A stretch of DNA of 64,000 nt from Streptomyces sp. NBC_01429 (GCF_036231945.1 NZ_CP109599.1:5111501-5175500); one strand, 5' to 3'. Positions 8,690 through 17,905 are shown, numbered from the stretch's first letter. Notes: generated by a model not told the origin, from the letters alone. Translations and numbers: made by a program.

Positions 8690-10021
8690 TTACACGTACT
8701 CCGTCGGAATCACCGGCTCGCCGCGCGACAGCTGCACCGCCGACAGCGGCAGCCCCGCACGCGCCGCGATATGGCGCTCACGCACCGCGTCCAGCGGCTC
8801 CGGCGCCACGATCTCGCCGCCCTTGACCAGCTCCACCAGCAGCTGCCGGTCCAGCAGCCCCGGGGGTACGGGACCGGTGCCGATCACCTCGGCCTCGGCG
8901 TATCCCTCCGCGTCCAGCCGGCGCGCCGCCCACTTGCGGCCGCCGATCGACGTCTTGCCGCCCAGCGACTTCTTCGCCACCGGGTGCAGCGCCGCCAGCG
9001 GGTCCGACGAGGTCGCGCGGGCGACGATCTTGTAGACCATGGAGCAGGTGGGGTGCCCGCTGCCGGTCACCAGCTGGGTGCCGACGCCGTACGCGTCCAC
9101 CGGCGCCGCCGCCAGCGAGGCGATGGCGTACTCGTCCAGGTCGGAGGTGACCACGATCCTGGTGTTCACCGCGCCCAGCTCGTCCAGCTGCTGCCGTACC
9201 CGGTGCGCGACCAGCAGCAGATCCCCCGAGTCGATGCGGACGGCGCCCAGCTCCGGCCCCGCGATCTCCACGGCGGTCCGCACGGCCTCGGCCACGTCGT
9301 ACGTGTCGACCAGCAGCGTCGTCCCCCGGCCGAGCGAGTCGATCTGCGCCTGGAACGCGTCGCGCTCGCTGTCGTGCAGCAGGGTGAAGGCGTGCGCGCT
9401 GGTGCCCACCGTCGGGATGTCGTAGCGGAAACCGGCCGCCAGGTCGGAGGTGGTGTCGAAGCCGCCCACGTACGCCGCGCGGGCCGCGGCGACGGCCGAC
9501 AGCTCGTGCGTACGGCGCGCGCCCATCTCGATCAGCCCGCGGCCGCCGGCCGCCGCCGCCATCCGCGAGGCCGCGGCGGCGATCGCCGAGTCGTGGTTGA
9601 GGATCGACAGGATCACGGTCTCCAGCAGCACGCACTCGGCGAAGGTGCCCTCGACCCGCAGGATCGGCGAGCCGGGGAAGTACACCTCGCCCTCCGGATA
9701 GCCCCAGATGTCACCGCTGAAGCGGTACGAGTCGAGCCATTCGAGCGTCGGCCCGTCGACGATGTCCTTGTCCCGCAGGAAGGCCAGCTGATCGGAGTCG
9801 AAACGGAAGTTCCGCACGGCTTCGAGCACCCGCCCGGTGCCCGCCACCACCCCGTACCTGCGCCCCTCCGGCAGCCGCCGGGTGAAGACCTCGAAGACCG
9901 AGCGGCGGTCGGCCGTCCCGGCCCGCAGGGCTGCCTGGAGCATCGTCAGCTCGTACTGGTCGGTGAAGAGCGCGGTCGACGGCACGCCCACCCGGCGCAG
10001 CCCAAGATCCCCAGTGTTCAT
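8690..10021 (-). CDS. pncB: nicotinate phosphoribosyltransferase
   Basis: This 443-aa enzyme converts nicotinate plus PRPP to nicotinate mononucleotide, with ATP hydrolysis. It has the family N-terminus ALFTDQYELTMLQAALRAG, the phosphoribosyl-contact block ARRTHELSAVAAARAAY, GTSAHAFTLLHD with the phosphorylatable His region, VRIDSGDL, and the C-terminal TSIGGRKWAARR. Length is normal for the bacterial type. It is divergent from clpS across a 158-nt gap; pncA follows downstream. Confidence 0.95.
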   Translation of the reverse strand: MNTGDLGLRRVGVPSTALFTDQYELTMLQAALRAGTADRRSVFEVFTRRLPEGRRYGVVAGTGRVLEAVRNFRFDSDQLAFLRDKDIVDGPTLEWLDSYRFSGDIWGYPEGEVYFPGSPILRVEGTFAECVLLETVILSILNHDSAIAAAASRMAAAAGGRGLIEMGARRTHELSAVAAARAAYVGGFDTTSDLAAGFRYDIPTVGTSAHAFTLLHDSERDAFQAQIDSLGRGTTLLVDTYDVAEAVRTAVEIAGPELGAVRIDSGDLLLVAHRVRQQLDELGAVNTRIVVTSDLDEYAIASLAAAPVDAYGVGTQLVTGSGHPTCSMVYKIVARATSSDPLAALHPVAKKSLGGKTSIGGRKWAARRLDAEGYAEAEVIGTGPVPPGLLDRQLLVELVKGGEIVAPEPLDAVRERHIAARAGLPLSAVQLSRGEPVIPTEYV

Positions 10022-10179
10022 ATGACGATGCTACCCCGAATACTCGTCAGAGTGACGATTTGGGTCAGGCGTTTGTGCGACAGGCCGCTCAGGGTGGCAG
10101 CATGGGACCTGTGGGGCACGCCCCTGGTAGGCCCGGCAGGTTCAGCAGGTCCCGGCAGAGAAGAAGGTCGTCCCGAACC

Positions 10180-10485
10180 GTGAGTGTTGCTCCGACTGAG
10201 ATCGAACGCCCCGAATCGGCCGAGGAGACCTTCGCCGTCCCCGAACCCGATGTGCCGTGGGTGACGATCGTCCACAACGATCCGGTCAACCTCATGAGTT
10301 ACGTGTCCTACGTCTTCCAGACCTATTTCGGCTATTCGAAGGACAAGGCGCACAAGCTGATGCTCGACGTCCACCACAAGGGCCGCGCGATCGTCTCCAG
10401 CGGCAGCCGCGAGGAGATGGAGCGCGATGTGCAGGCGATGCACGGATTCGGGCTCTGGGCGACCCTCTCGCAGGACCGCGCCTGA
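10180..10485 (+). CDS. clpS: ATP-dependent Clp protease adaptor ClpS
   Basis: This 101-aa N-end-rule adaptor delivers substrates with destabilising N-termini to the ClpA/ClpC AAA+ unfoldase. It has the conserved DVPWVTIVHNDPVNLMSYV stretch, VFQTYFGYSKDKAHKLMLDVHHKG and a C-terminal MHGFGLWATLSQD. The start is GTG 10180 (MSVAPTEIE), which gives the usual family length; the open frame continues upstream without similarity. Its stop overlaps the start of the DUF2017 gene by one base (TGATG), so the two are translationally coupled. Confidence 0.95.
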   Translation: MSVAPTEIERPESAEETFAVPEPDVPWVTIVHNDPVNLMSYVSYVFQTYFGYSKDKAHKLMLDVHHKGRAIVSSGSREEMERDVQAMHGFGLWATLSQDRA

Positions 10486-11063
10486 TGGCCGGGCACTTCG
10501 AGGCGATCCCGGGCGGCGGCGCCGCCGTCGCGCTCGACGAGGTCGAGATCTCGATCCTGCGCTCCCTGGCCGTACAGCTGCTGGAGCTGATCGGGCCCGG
10601 TGACGAACCGGCCCAGGGCGAGGACCCGCTCGCCTCCCTCTTCGCCCCCGGCCCCAGCGAACCGCCCGCCGACCCGGCCCTCGCCCGGCTCTTCCCGGAC
10701 GCGTACGGGGATGACGACGACGAACTGCGCGAGTACTCGTCCGAGTTCAGACGCTTCACGGAGAACGATCTGCGCGACCGCAAGCGCGAGGACGGAATGG
10801 CGCTCGTCCGCACGCTGGACGCGCTCGCCCCGACGGGCGAGGGCGGCGCCGTGCTCAAGCTGACCGCCGAGGACTGCCGGCACTGGCTCGGCGCGCTCAA
10901 CGACCTGCGGCTGACCATCGGGACGCGGCTGGAGGTCACCGACGAGGACGAGGGCGGCGAGCTGTACCGGCTGCCCGACTCCGACCCGCGCAAGCCGATG
11001 GTGATGGCGTACCTGTGGCTCGGGGCGCTCCAGGAGACGCTCGTCGAAACGCTGATGCCGTAA
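10485..11063 (+). CDS. DUF2017 domain protein
   Basis: This 192-aa protein is the DUF2017 partner that in most actinobacteria directly follows clpS. It contains VALDEVEISILRSLAVQLLELIG, an acidic stretch DDDDELREYSSEFRRFTENDLRDRK, and a C-terminus AYLWLGALQETLVE. The TGATG overlap with clpS indicates coupled translation, and the constant association suggests a role with the Clp system, though this is unproven. A 14-bp hairpin lies 70 nt downstream. Confidence 0.85.
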   Translation: MAGHFEAIPGGGAAVALDEVEISILRSLAVQLLELIGPGDEPAQGEDPLASLFAPGPSEPPADPALARLFPDAYGDDDDELREYSSEFRRFTENDLRDRKREDGMALVRTLDALAPTGEGGAVLKLTAEDCRHWLGALNDLRLTIGTRLEVTDEDEGGELYRLPDSDPRKPMVMAYLWLGALQETLVETLMP

Positions 11064-11132
11064 GCAGCGCGTCGTAACGGGACCTCAAGGGAATCTCTTC
11101 ATATCCTCATATAAGGCTCAATTTGGTGTAAC

Positions 11133-11173
11133 AATCACATCACCGCGCGATCGACCCTTGCGGTGGTGTGATT
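11133..11173 (+). terminator. 14-bp hairpin downstream of clpS-DUF2017, terminator or leader structure
   Basis: AATCACATCACCGC pairs with GCGGTGGTGTGATT (one G-U) around a 13-nt loop and is followed by a U-containing stretch (GATTTGTCCCTATTT). It sits in the unusually AT-rich part of a 334-nt gap (11064-11397). It could terminate clpS-DUF2017 or lie in a long 5' leader of the permease gene; I see nothing else in that gap. Confidence 0.5.
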
Positions 11174-11397
11174 GATTTGTCCCTATTTCCTTGTGGGCTG
11201 TGCCACAGCGGCCCCCGTGGGCGACTGTTGCCGCCGTGATAAATCTTCACGACCTCCCGGGGACGTCACCCCTGTCCCCAGGGGGCGCCTTCCCCGGCCG
11301 ACCGCCGGTGGCACTCCATCCATATCCGGGGGGATCAGGAACTGGTCCGCGGCCGACGAGAGCGGCGCGGAGCGGTGTGGAGAAAGGCAACACGACC

Positions 11398-12870
11398 ATG
11401 ACCTCAGCGCAGGTCGACAGGGAACATCCCGGCGACGGCGCCACGGGCGGCCCCACCGGCGCGAACGCGCCGGAAGAGGAGTACGAGCGCGGACTCGGCA
11501 GCCGTCAGGTCCAGATGATCGCCATCGGCGGCGCCATCGGCGTCGGGCTCTTCATGGGCGCCGGAGCGAACATCGCCAAGGCCGGCCCCAGCATCATCCT
11601 CATGTACGCCCTCGCCGGCGTCGTGATCTTCTTCATCATGCGGGCGCTCGGCGAGCTGCTCCTCTACCGGCCGGTCTCGGGCTCCTTCGCCGAGTACGCC
11701 CGCGAGTTCCTCGGCCCCTTCTTCGGCTTCGCCACCGGCTGGACGTACTGGCTGATGTGGGTGGTCACCGGCATGGCCGAGCTGACCGCCGCCGCCATCT
11801 ACATCCACTTCTGGTTCCCGCGGATCCCGCAGTGGGTCAGCGCGCTGGTCTTCCTCGTGGTGCTCTTCGGCGTCAACCTGATCTCGGTGAAGATCTTCGG
11901 CGAGGTCGAGTTCTGGTTCTCGATGATCAAGGTCACCGCGATCATCGGCATGATCGTCATCGGCCTCGGCGTCCTCACCCTCGGCTTCTCCGAGGCCGGC
12001 GAGACCGCGTCCACCTCCAACCTCTGGGCGCACGGCGGGGTCTTCCCGAACGGCATCGGCTCCAGCCTGATGACGCTCCAGGGCGTGATGTTCGCCTACC
12101 TCGCCGTCGAGCTGGTCGGCGTCACCGCCGGCGAGTCCGAGAACCCGGAGAAGACCCTCCCCAAGGCCATCAACACGCTGCCCTGGCGCATCATCGTCTT
12201 CTACGTCGGCGCCCTCAGCGTGATCCTCGCCGTCGTCAAGTGGACCGAGTTCTCGGCGGGCGCGAGCCCCTTCGTGCACGCCTTCGAAAAGATGGGCATC
12301 CCGCTCGCTGCGGGCATCGTCAACTTCGTCGTGCTGACCGCCGCGCTCTCCTCCTGCAACTCCGGGATGTACTCCACCGGCCGGATGCTGCGCAATCTCG
12401 CGGCCAACAGCGAGGCGCCGAAGGCGTTCACGCGGCTGAACTCCCGCAAGACCCCGGCCGTCGGGATCAGCGTCTCCGTCGCCCTCATGGGCATCGGCGT
12501 GATCCTCAACTACATCGTCCCGGAGAAAGCTTTCGGCTATGTGACCTCCGTGGCGACCGCGGCGGGCATCTGGACCTGGATGATGATCCTGATCAGCCAC
12601 ATCCGCTACCGCCGCGGGGCCAGGGCCGGCGTCCTGCCCCTCTCGTCGTTCCCCGCACCCGGGGGCGCGCTCTTCAGCTGGGTCGCGGTCTTCTTCCTCA
12701 GCTTCGTCACCCTCCTGATCGCGCTGGACGACGACGCGCGGGTCTCCCTCTACGTCGGCGCCGTCTGGGCCGTCGTCCTGGGAGCGGGCTGGCAGTACCT
12801 CAAGCGCAGCGGCTCCCCGGCCTCGGCCAGGACCGAGCCGGAGTACGCGCGGACGGGCGAGCAGCCGTAA
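11398..12870 (+). CDS. amino acid permease (APC superfamily, AAT type)
   Basis: This is a secondary transporter of about 490 aa with roughly 12 membrane helices. The first helix has the APC signature IAIGGAIGVGLFMGAG, and the consensus block RALGELLLYRPVSGSFAEYAREFLG is typical of the amino acid transporter (AAT) family. SSCNSGMYSTGRMLRNLA in the second half is also family-typical. This type imports amino acids with protons; likely substrates include asparagine, lysine, D-serine or glycine, and the sequence does not settle which. The ATG has GGAGAAAGG upstream. It precedes the sulfur/cysteine locus, but no direct link is evident. Confidence 0.85.
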   Translation: MTSAQVDREHPGDGATGGPTGANAPEEEYERGLGSRQVQMIAIGGAIGVGLFMGAGANIAKAGPSIILMYALAGVVIFFIMRALGELLLYRPVSGSFAEYAREFLGPFFGFATGWTYWLMWVVTGMAELTAAAIYIHFWFPRIPQWVSALVFLVVLFGVNLISVKIFGEVEFWFSMIKVTAIIGMIVIGLGVLTLGFSEAGETASTSNLWAHGGVFPNGIGSSLMTLQGVMFAYLAVELVGVTAGESENPEKTLPKAINTLPWRIIVFYVGALSVILAVVKWTEFSAGASPFVHAFEKMGIPLAAGIVNFVVLTAALSSCNSGMYSTGRMLRNLAANSEAPKAFTRLNSRKTPAVGISVSVALMGIGVILNYIVPEKAFGYVTSVATAAGIWTWMMILISHIRYRRGARAGVLPLSSFPAPGGALFSWVAVFFLSFVTLLIALDDDARVSLYVGAVWAVVLGAGWQYLKRSGSPASARTEPEYARTGEQP

Positions 12871-12956
12871 CCCTCCCCGCTCACGCGCCACCGGCGACGG
12901 CCCAGGACCCCCGGTCCCGGGCCGTCGCCGCGTCGGGTCCCTTTATATTTCTCACC

Positions 12957-13370
12957 ATGCTCACCATCACCCAGGCCCTGCACGACCAGATCGTCGCGCA
13001 CGCCCGAGCCGACCACCCCGACGAGGCGTGCGGCGTGGTCGCCGGCCCCGCCGGGAGCGGACGGGCCGAGCGGTTCATCCCCATGCTCAACGCCGCCCGC
13101 TCGCCCACCTTCTACGAGTTCGACTCCGCCGATCTCTTCAAGCTCTACCGCGACATGGACGACCGCGACGAAGAGCCGGTGATCATCTACCACTCGCACA
13201 CCGCGACCGAGGCATACCCGTCCCGTACGGACATCACCTACGCCAACGAGCCGGGCGCCCACTACGTCCTGGTCTCCACGGCCGACACCGACGGCGCGGG
13301 CCCCTTCCAGTTCCGCTCGTACCGCATCGTCGAGGGCGAGGTCTCCGAGGAGGACGTGGAGATCGTCTGA
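12957..13370 (+). CDS. mec: JAMM/Mov34 metalloprotease (Mec-type, acts on CysO)
   Basis: This 137-aa JAB1/MPN metalloprotease has the full JAMM motif: Glu23 in PDEACGVV and HxH-x7-S-x2-D as His79, His81, Ser89 and Asp92. The M. tuberculosis homologue Mec (Rv1334) cleaves cysteine from the C-terminus of CysO-cysteine, releasing free cysteine and CysO. Here the gene precedes cysO and cysM in the same order as Rv1334-Rv1336. An 83-nt gap and a short leader ORF separate it from cysO. It may also have to trim the unusual C-terminal extension of this CysO. Confidence 0.9.
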   Translation: MLTITQALHDQIVAHARADHPDEACGVVAGPAGSGRAERFIPMLNAARSPTFYEFDSADLFKLYRDMDDRDEEPVIIYHSHTATEAYPSRTDITYANEPGAHYVLVSTADTDGAGPFQFRSYRIVEGEVSEEDVEIV

Positions 13371-13453
13371 CGTCGTCCACCAGCCGAACGCCCGCCGTCC
13401 ACCATCCGAGCACCCCTACCCGGGCGCGGACCGGGAATCGATACGATGACCGC

Positions 13454-13558
13454 ATGGTTTCCCACGACGTGAGCGACAAGACGCCGAGCACCCCGCTGCT
13501 CGTCGCGCGGCTGCACGTCGACCTGTGCCGCCTCGCCAGTGCCATCTGTACGGACTAG
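13454..13558 (+). CDS. short Cys-containing leader peptide upstream of cysO-cysM
   Basis: This 34-aa ORF ends RLHVDLCRLASAICTD. It resembles the short 'putative leader peptide' ORFs annotated before sulfur genes in actinobacteria, which have an R-x-H-V-D-L-C-R core and Cys codons near the stop. A TACGAT box at 13442-13447 would place the RNA start at or next to the ATG, giving a leaderless transcript. Two Cys codons lie within 10 codons of the stop, consistent with ribosome stalling when cysteinyl-tRNA is low. A stem of CGCGCGG with CCGCGCG (about 13637-13659) lies between this ORF and the cysO ribosome binding site. A GTG at 13469 is an alternative start. Confidence 0.65.
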   Translation: MVSHDVSDKTPSTPLLVARLHVDLCRLASAICTD

Positions 13559-13690
13559 GGCACCACCGGCTGAGCCACAGCCCCGAGCGCACTCCGCCGC
13601 ACGCGACCAGCGATCCGCACCACCCACACCCCTCGCGCGGGGGGCCGAGCCGCGCGCCCGACACGTCACCTCCCGACAGGAGCCCACGCC

Positions 13691-13993
13691 ATGTCCATCG
13701 AGGTCCGCATTCCGACCATCCTCCGCACCTACACCGACGGCGCCAAGGCGGTCAACGGCACCGGCGAGACGCTCTCCGAGCTCTTCGCCGACCTCGAAAG
13801 CCGGCACGCGGGCATCCGGGAGCGGCTCATCGACCCGGCCAAGGACAACCAGCTCCGCCGCTTCGTGAACGTCTACCTCAACGACGAGGACGTCCGCTTC
13901 CTCGACGGCATCTCCACCAAGCTCGCCGACGGCGACACCGTCACCATCCTCCCGGCCGTGGCCGGTGGCGCGCTCGAAGCGCACACGGCCTGA
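13691..13993 (+). CDS. cysO: sulfur carrier protein CysO (MoaD/ThiS-like)
   Basis: This 100-aa ubiquitin-fold carrier donates sulfur from its C-terminal thiocarboxylate to O-phosphoserine bound by CysM. It is clearly CysO-like: VRIPTILRTYTDGAKAV, DLESRHAGIRERL, FVNVYLNDEDVRFLDG and the near-universal end VTILPAVAGG. Unlike mycobacterial CysO, which ends at Gly-Gly, this protein continues seven residues (ALEAHTA) past Gly92-Gly93. It therefore needs cleavage before activation, presumably by the neighbouring JAMM protease. CAGGAG lies 8 nt before the ATG. The stop overlaps the cysM start by one base (TGATG), coupling carrier and synthase. Confidence 0.92.
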   Translation: MSIEVRIPTILRTYTDGAKAVNGTGETLSELFADLESRHAGIRERLIDPAKDNQLRRFVNVYLNDEDVRFLDGISTKLADGDTVTILPAVAGGALEAHTA

Positions 13994-14943
13994 TGCGGTA
14001 CGACTCCCCGCTGGCGGCGGTCGGCAACACGCCCCTGGTACGGCTCCCCAGGCTGTCCCCCTCGGACACCGTACGGATCTGGGCCAAGCTGGAGGACCGC
14101 AACCCGACGGGCTCGATCAAGGACCGGCCCGCGCTCCACATGGTCGAACAGGCCGAGAAGGACGGACGCCTCACCCCGGGCTGCACCATCCTGGAGCCCA
14201 CCAGCGGGAACACCGGCATCTCGCTCGCGATGGCGGCCAAGCTCAAGGGCTACCGCATCGTCTGCGTCATGCCGGAGAACACCTCCCAGGAGCGGCGCGA
14301 CCTGCTCGCCATGTGGGGCGCGGAGATCGTCCCGTCCCCGGCGGCGGGCGGCTCCAACACCGCCGTACGGGTGGCGAAGGAACTGGCCGCGGAGAACCCC
14401 TCCTGGGTGATGCTCTACCAGTACGGCAACCCCGACAACGCGGGCGCGCACTACGCCACCACCGGCCCCGAGATCCTCGCCGACCTCCCCTCCGTGACCC
14501 ACTTCGTGGCGGGCCTCGGCACGACGGGCACCCTCATGGGCGTCGGCCGCTATCTGCGCGAGCACGTCGAGTCCATCCAGATCGTCGCCGCCGAGCCGCG
14601 CTACGACGACCTGGTCTACGGGCTGCGCAACCTCGACGAGGGCTTCGTCCCCGAGCTGTACGACGCCTCCGTCCTCACCACCCGCTTCTCCGTCGGCTCG
14701 GCCGACGCGGTGACCCGCACCCGCGAACTGCTCCAGCAGGAAGGCATCTTCGCGGGCGTCTCGACCGGCGCGGCTCTGCACGCGGCGATCGGCGTGGGCC
14801 GCAAGGCGGTCAAGGCGGGCGAGAGCGCGGACATCGTGTTCGTCGTCGCCGACGGGGGCTGGAAGTACCTGTCGACGGGCGTGTACACGGCGGCGACGAC
14901 GGAAGAGGCGATCGAGGCGCTGCACGGCCAACTCTGGGCGTAG
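13993..14943 (+). CDS. cysM: CysO-dependent cysteine synthase CysM
   Basis: This 316-aa PLP enzyme of the cysteine synthase family makes cysteine from an activated serine and CysO-thiocarboxylate. The PLP lysine is Lys43 in NPTGSIKDRPA. The substrate loop TSGNTGISLAMAA and phosphate-binding GLGTTGTLMGVGRYL are conserved. GLRNLDEGF lies where M. tuberculosis CysM carries the arginine that selects O-phosphoserine, so the same substrate is inferred. It is translationally coupled to cysO. The only structure immediately after the stop is a short GCGCC/GGCGC hairpin near 14943-14959. Confidence 0.93.
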   Translation: MRYDSPLAAVGNTPLVRLPRLSPSDTVRIWAKLEDRNPTGSIKDRPALHMVEQAEKDGRLTPGCTILEPTSGNTGISLAMAAKLKGYRIVCVMPENTSQERRDLLAMWGAEIVPSPAAGGSNTAVRVAKELAAENPSWVMLYQYGNPDNAGAHYATTGPEILADLPSVTHFVAGLGTTGTLMGVGRYLREHVESIQIVAAEPRYDDLVYGLRNLDEGFVPELYDASVLTTRFSVGSADAVTRTRELLQQEGIFAGVSTGAALHAAIGVGRKAVKAGESADIVFVVADGGWKYLSTGVYTAATTEEAIEALHGQLWA

Positions 14944-15004
14944 CGCCTTTTCGGGGCGCGTTGTTGGCGCGGCCCGGTGGTTGTGTGCGGGCCGTCGCCG
15001 GGTG

Positions 15005-15350
15005 TCCCTCCGGGGGTGCATCCGGGACGGCATGATTTACGGCGCGTGCGGGCCGGTGATTCCCCTGCGGGCCGTGTGCGCCACAAATCACGCTGTATTG
15101 TCCCGGACGCACCCCCTGCGGGCCCCCCTTCCCCGCCCGCACAGACCCGGCGGGCCCGGCCCTGGGTGTCGGTACGTCGGGCCCCACCGGCGGGAGGGGG
15201 CCGGGGTCGCAGGAGGTGCGCGTCCGGACAATAAAGCGTGATGTGTGCCGCTCGGCGACCCGCACCCGAAGATCCGGCCCGCACGCGGCGTACGGGGGGC
15301 CGGGGGTGTCCCCCGGAAAAGCACAGCATGCCGTCCGGACATGCGCCTCC
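15005..15350. repeat. long imperfect inverted repeat between cysM and the MBL gene
   Basis: The 615-nt gap after cysM holds two oppositely oriented copies of a ~130-150-bp sequence: left arm about 15005-15140, right arm about 15190-15350. Shared blocks in matching order are CTCCGG..G..GCAT, CCGG(G)ACGGCATG, CGCGTGCGGGCCGG, ATCACGCT-T/G-TATTGTCC and GGACGC..CACC. The right copy carries an extra ~27-bp insert containing a perfect CCGGGGG/CCCCCGG hairpin at 15300-15316. No transposase or target-site duplication is obvious. The rest of the gap (15351-15558) holds only the likely promoter of the MBL gene. Confidence 0.7.
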
Positions 15351-15558
15351 GGAGTGCCCCGGCCCCCGCACCACGGCGCACCGGCCCCCACCACCACCCC
15401 GCCCGAAATCGCGTTCCGCCATCCGAACCGGTGACACCGTGGGTGAGTTCCCCCACACAGGGCCACCGTGGAGGAGCGACCAGCCCTTTCGCGCTTTACG
15501 CTCGACAAACCGCACGACCCCCGTCGCCCCCCTTCCACGCCACGGAGGTTCACGCTCC

Positions 15559-16311
15559 ATGAAGCTCACCGTCGTCGGCTGTTCGGGCTCGTTCCCCTCC
15601 GTGGGTTCGGCCTGCTCCAGCTACCTCGTAGAGGCCGACGGCTTCCGGCTGCTCCTCGACATGGGTAATGGCGCCCTTGGCGAGCTGCAGCGCCACTGTG
15701 GTCTCTACGACCTCGACGCCATCTTCCTCAGCCATCTCCACGCGGACCACTGCATCGACATGTGCGCCTACTTCGTGGCGCGCTACTACCGCTTCGACGG
15801 CGGCCGCTGCGATCCCATCCCCGTCTACGGCCCCGAAGGCACCGAGCAGCGCCTCACCACGGCCTACGCGGACACTCCGACGGAGAAGTCCATGAGCGAG
15901 GTCTTCGACTTCCACACGCTCAAGCCGGGCTCCTTCGACATCGGCCCCTTCTCGGTCCGTACGGAGAAGGTCGCGCACCCGGTCGAGACGTTCGGGATCC
16001 GGGTCGAGTACGGCGGCCGGTCGCTCGTCTACTCCGGTGACACGGGGGCCAGCGAGGCGCTGGTCGAGCTGGCCGAGGACACCGACCTCTTTCTCTGCGA
16101 GGCGGCCTTCACGTTCGGCAAGGAGGACGTCGAGGGCCTGCACCTCAACGGCAGGGAGGCCGGCGCGCACGCCACCCGGGCGCGGGCGCGGCGGCTGGTG
16201 CTGACGCACGTACCGCCGTGGACGGACGGCGAGCTGAATCTCTCCGACGCGCGCGAGGTCTACGCGGGCCCCTCGGAGCTGGCCGCTCCGGGCATGGTCT
16301 ACGAGATCTGA
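15559..16311 (+). CDS. MBL-fold metallohydrolase (Rv1339-like phosphodiesterase)
   Basis: This 250-aa metallo-beta-lactamase-fold hydrolase has the zinc motif SHLHADHCIDM (HxHxDH), a later SGDTG with bridging Asp, and a C-terminal LTHVPPW with the last metal His. N-terminal KLTVVGCSGSFPSVGSACSSYL is typical of the RNase Z/phosphodiesterase branch. In mycobacteria the equivalent gene beside cysM and rph (Rv1339) is reported to be an atypical cAMP phosphodiesterase; the same activity is inferred here from synteny and motif type. GGAGG precedes the ATG. It converges on nagE2 with a shared terminator. Confidence 0.85.
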   Translation: MKLTVVGCSGSFPSVGSACSSYLVEADGFRLLLDMGNGALGELQRHCGLYDLDAIFLSHLHADHCIDMCAYFVARYYRFDGGRCDPIPVYGPEGTEQRLTTAYADTPTEKSMSEVFDFHTLKPGSFDIGPFSVRTEKVAHPVETFGIRVEYGGRSLVYSGDTGASEALVELAEDTDLFLCEAAFTFGKEDVEGLHLNGREAGAHATRARARRLVLTHVPPWTDGELNLSDAREVYAGPSELAAPGMVYEI

Positions 16312-16351
16312 CGCGACGCGGTCCGACGCGGCGCCCCGGACACGAAACCGC

Positions 16352-16383
16352 GGGCCCGACCGTTCCTGACAACGGCCGGGCCC
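16352..16383. terminator. bidirectional terminator between the MBL gene and nagE2
   Basis: GGGCCCGACCGTT pairs with AACGGCCGGGCCC (one mismatch) around a 6-nt loop. It sits in the 96-nt gap between two convergent genes, so it can serve both. Confidence 0.8.
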
Positions 16384-16407
16384 ACGGAGCACTGGAGCGG
16401 TCGGCTC

Positions 16408-17694
<1,287 letters not shown>

Positions 17695-17743
17695 CAACTT
17701 CCTCCAGTGGAACGCGGCGTGCGACGCTGTGGGCGCGCGGCCG

Positions 17744-17759
17744 TGTGGTCTACACCATC
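17744..17759. promoter_or_regulatory. DasR operator (dre) 1 upstream of nagE2
   Basis: TGTGGTCTACACCATC contains the dyad TGGTCTACACCA, close to the dre consensus ACTGGTCTAGACCAGT bound by the GntR-family regulator DasR. It sits directly beside a second box. Confidence 0.8.
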
Positions 17760-17775
17760 AGTGGTGTAGACCAGT
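17760..17775. promoter_or_regulatory. DasR operator (dre) 2 upstream of nagE2
   Basis: AGTGGTGTAGACCAGT nearly matches the dre consensus. It abuts the first box without a gap, so two DasR dimers could bind side by side. Release by glucosamine-6-phosphate is known for DasR. Confidence 0.9.
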
Positions 17776-17812
17776 TGTAGCACGGTGAGGAAGAGATAAG
17801 GAACAGTCGAAA

Positions 17813-17839
17813 GGCCCCCGGATAAACCCTCCGAGGGCC
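17813..17839 (-). terminator. terminator of nagE1
   Basis: Read on the minus strand, GGCCCTCGG pairs with CCGGGGGCC (one G-U) and is followed by TTTC. It lies 67 nt after the nagE1 stop and before the nagE2 promoter, so it separates the two genes. Confidence 0.75.
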
Positions 17840-17905
17840 CTCGCTCGCACGCTCCGGGGCGCTTCGGCCGCTGACCGGAACGTGTCGTACCGCCCAACTG
17901 GCCTG

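Noticed and set aside
8111..10183. 690-codon open frame antisense to pncA and pncB
   Set aside because: Composition is Arg/Gly/Asp-rich with no motifs, while the opposite strand encodes two complete enzymes.
15238..15558. N-terminal extension of the MBL enzyme
   Set aside because: The extension has no similarity and would cross the inverted repeat; GGAGG precedes the ATG at 15559.
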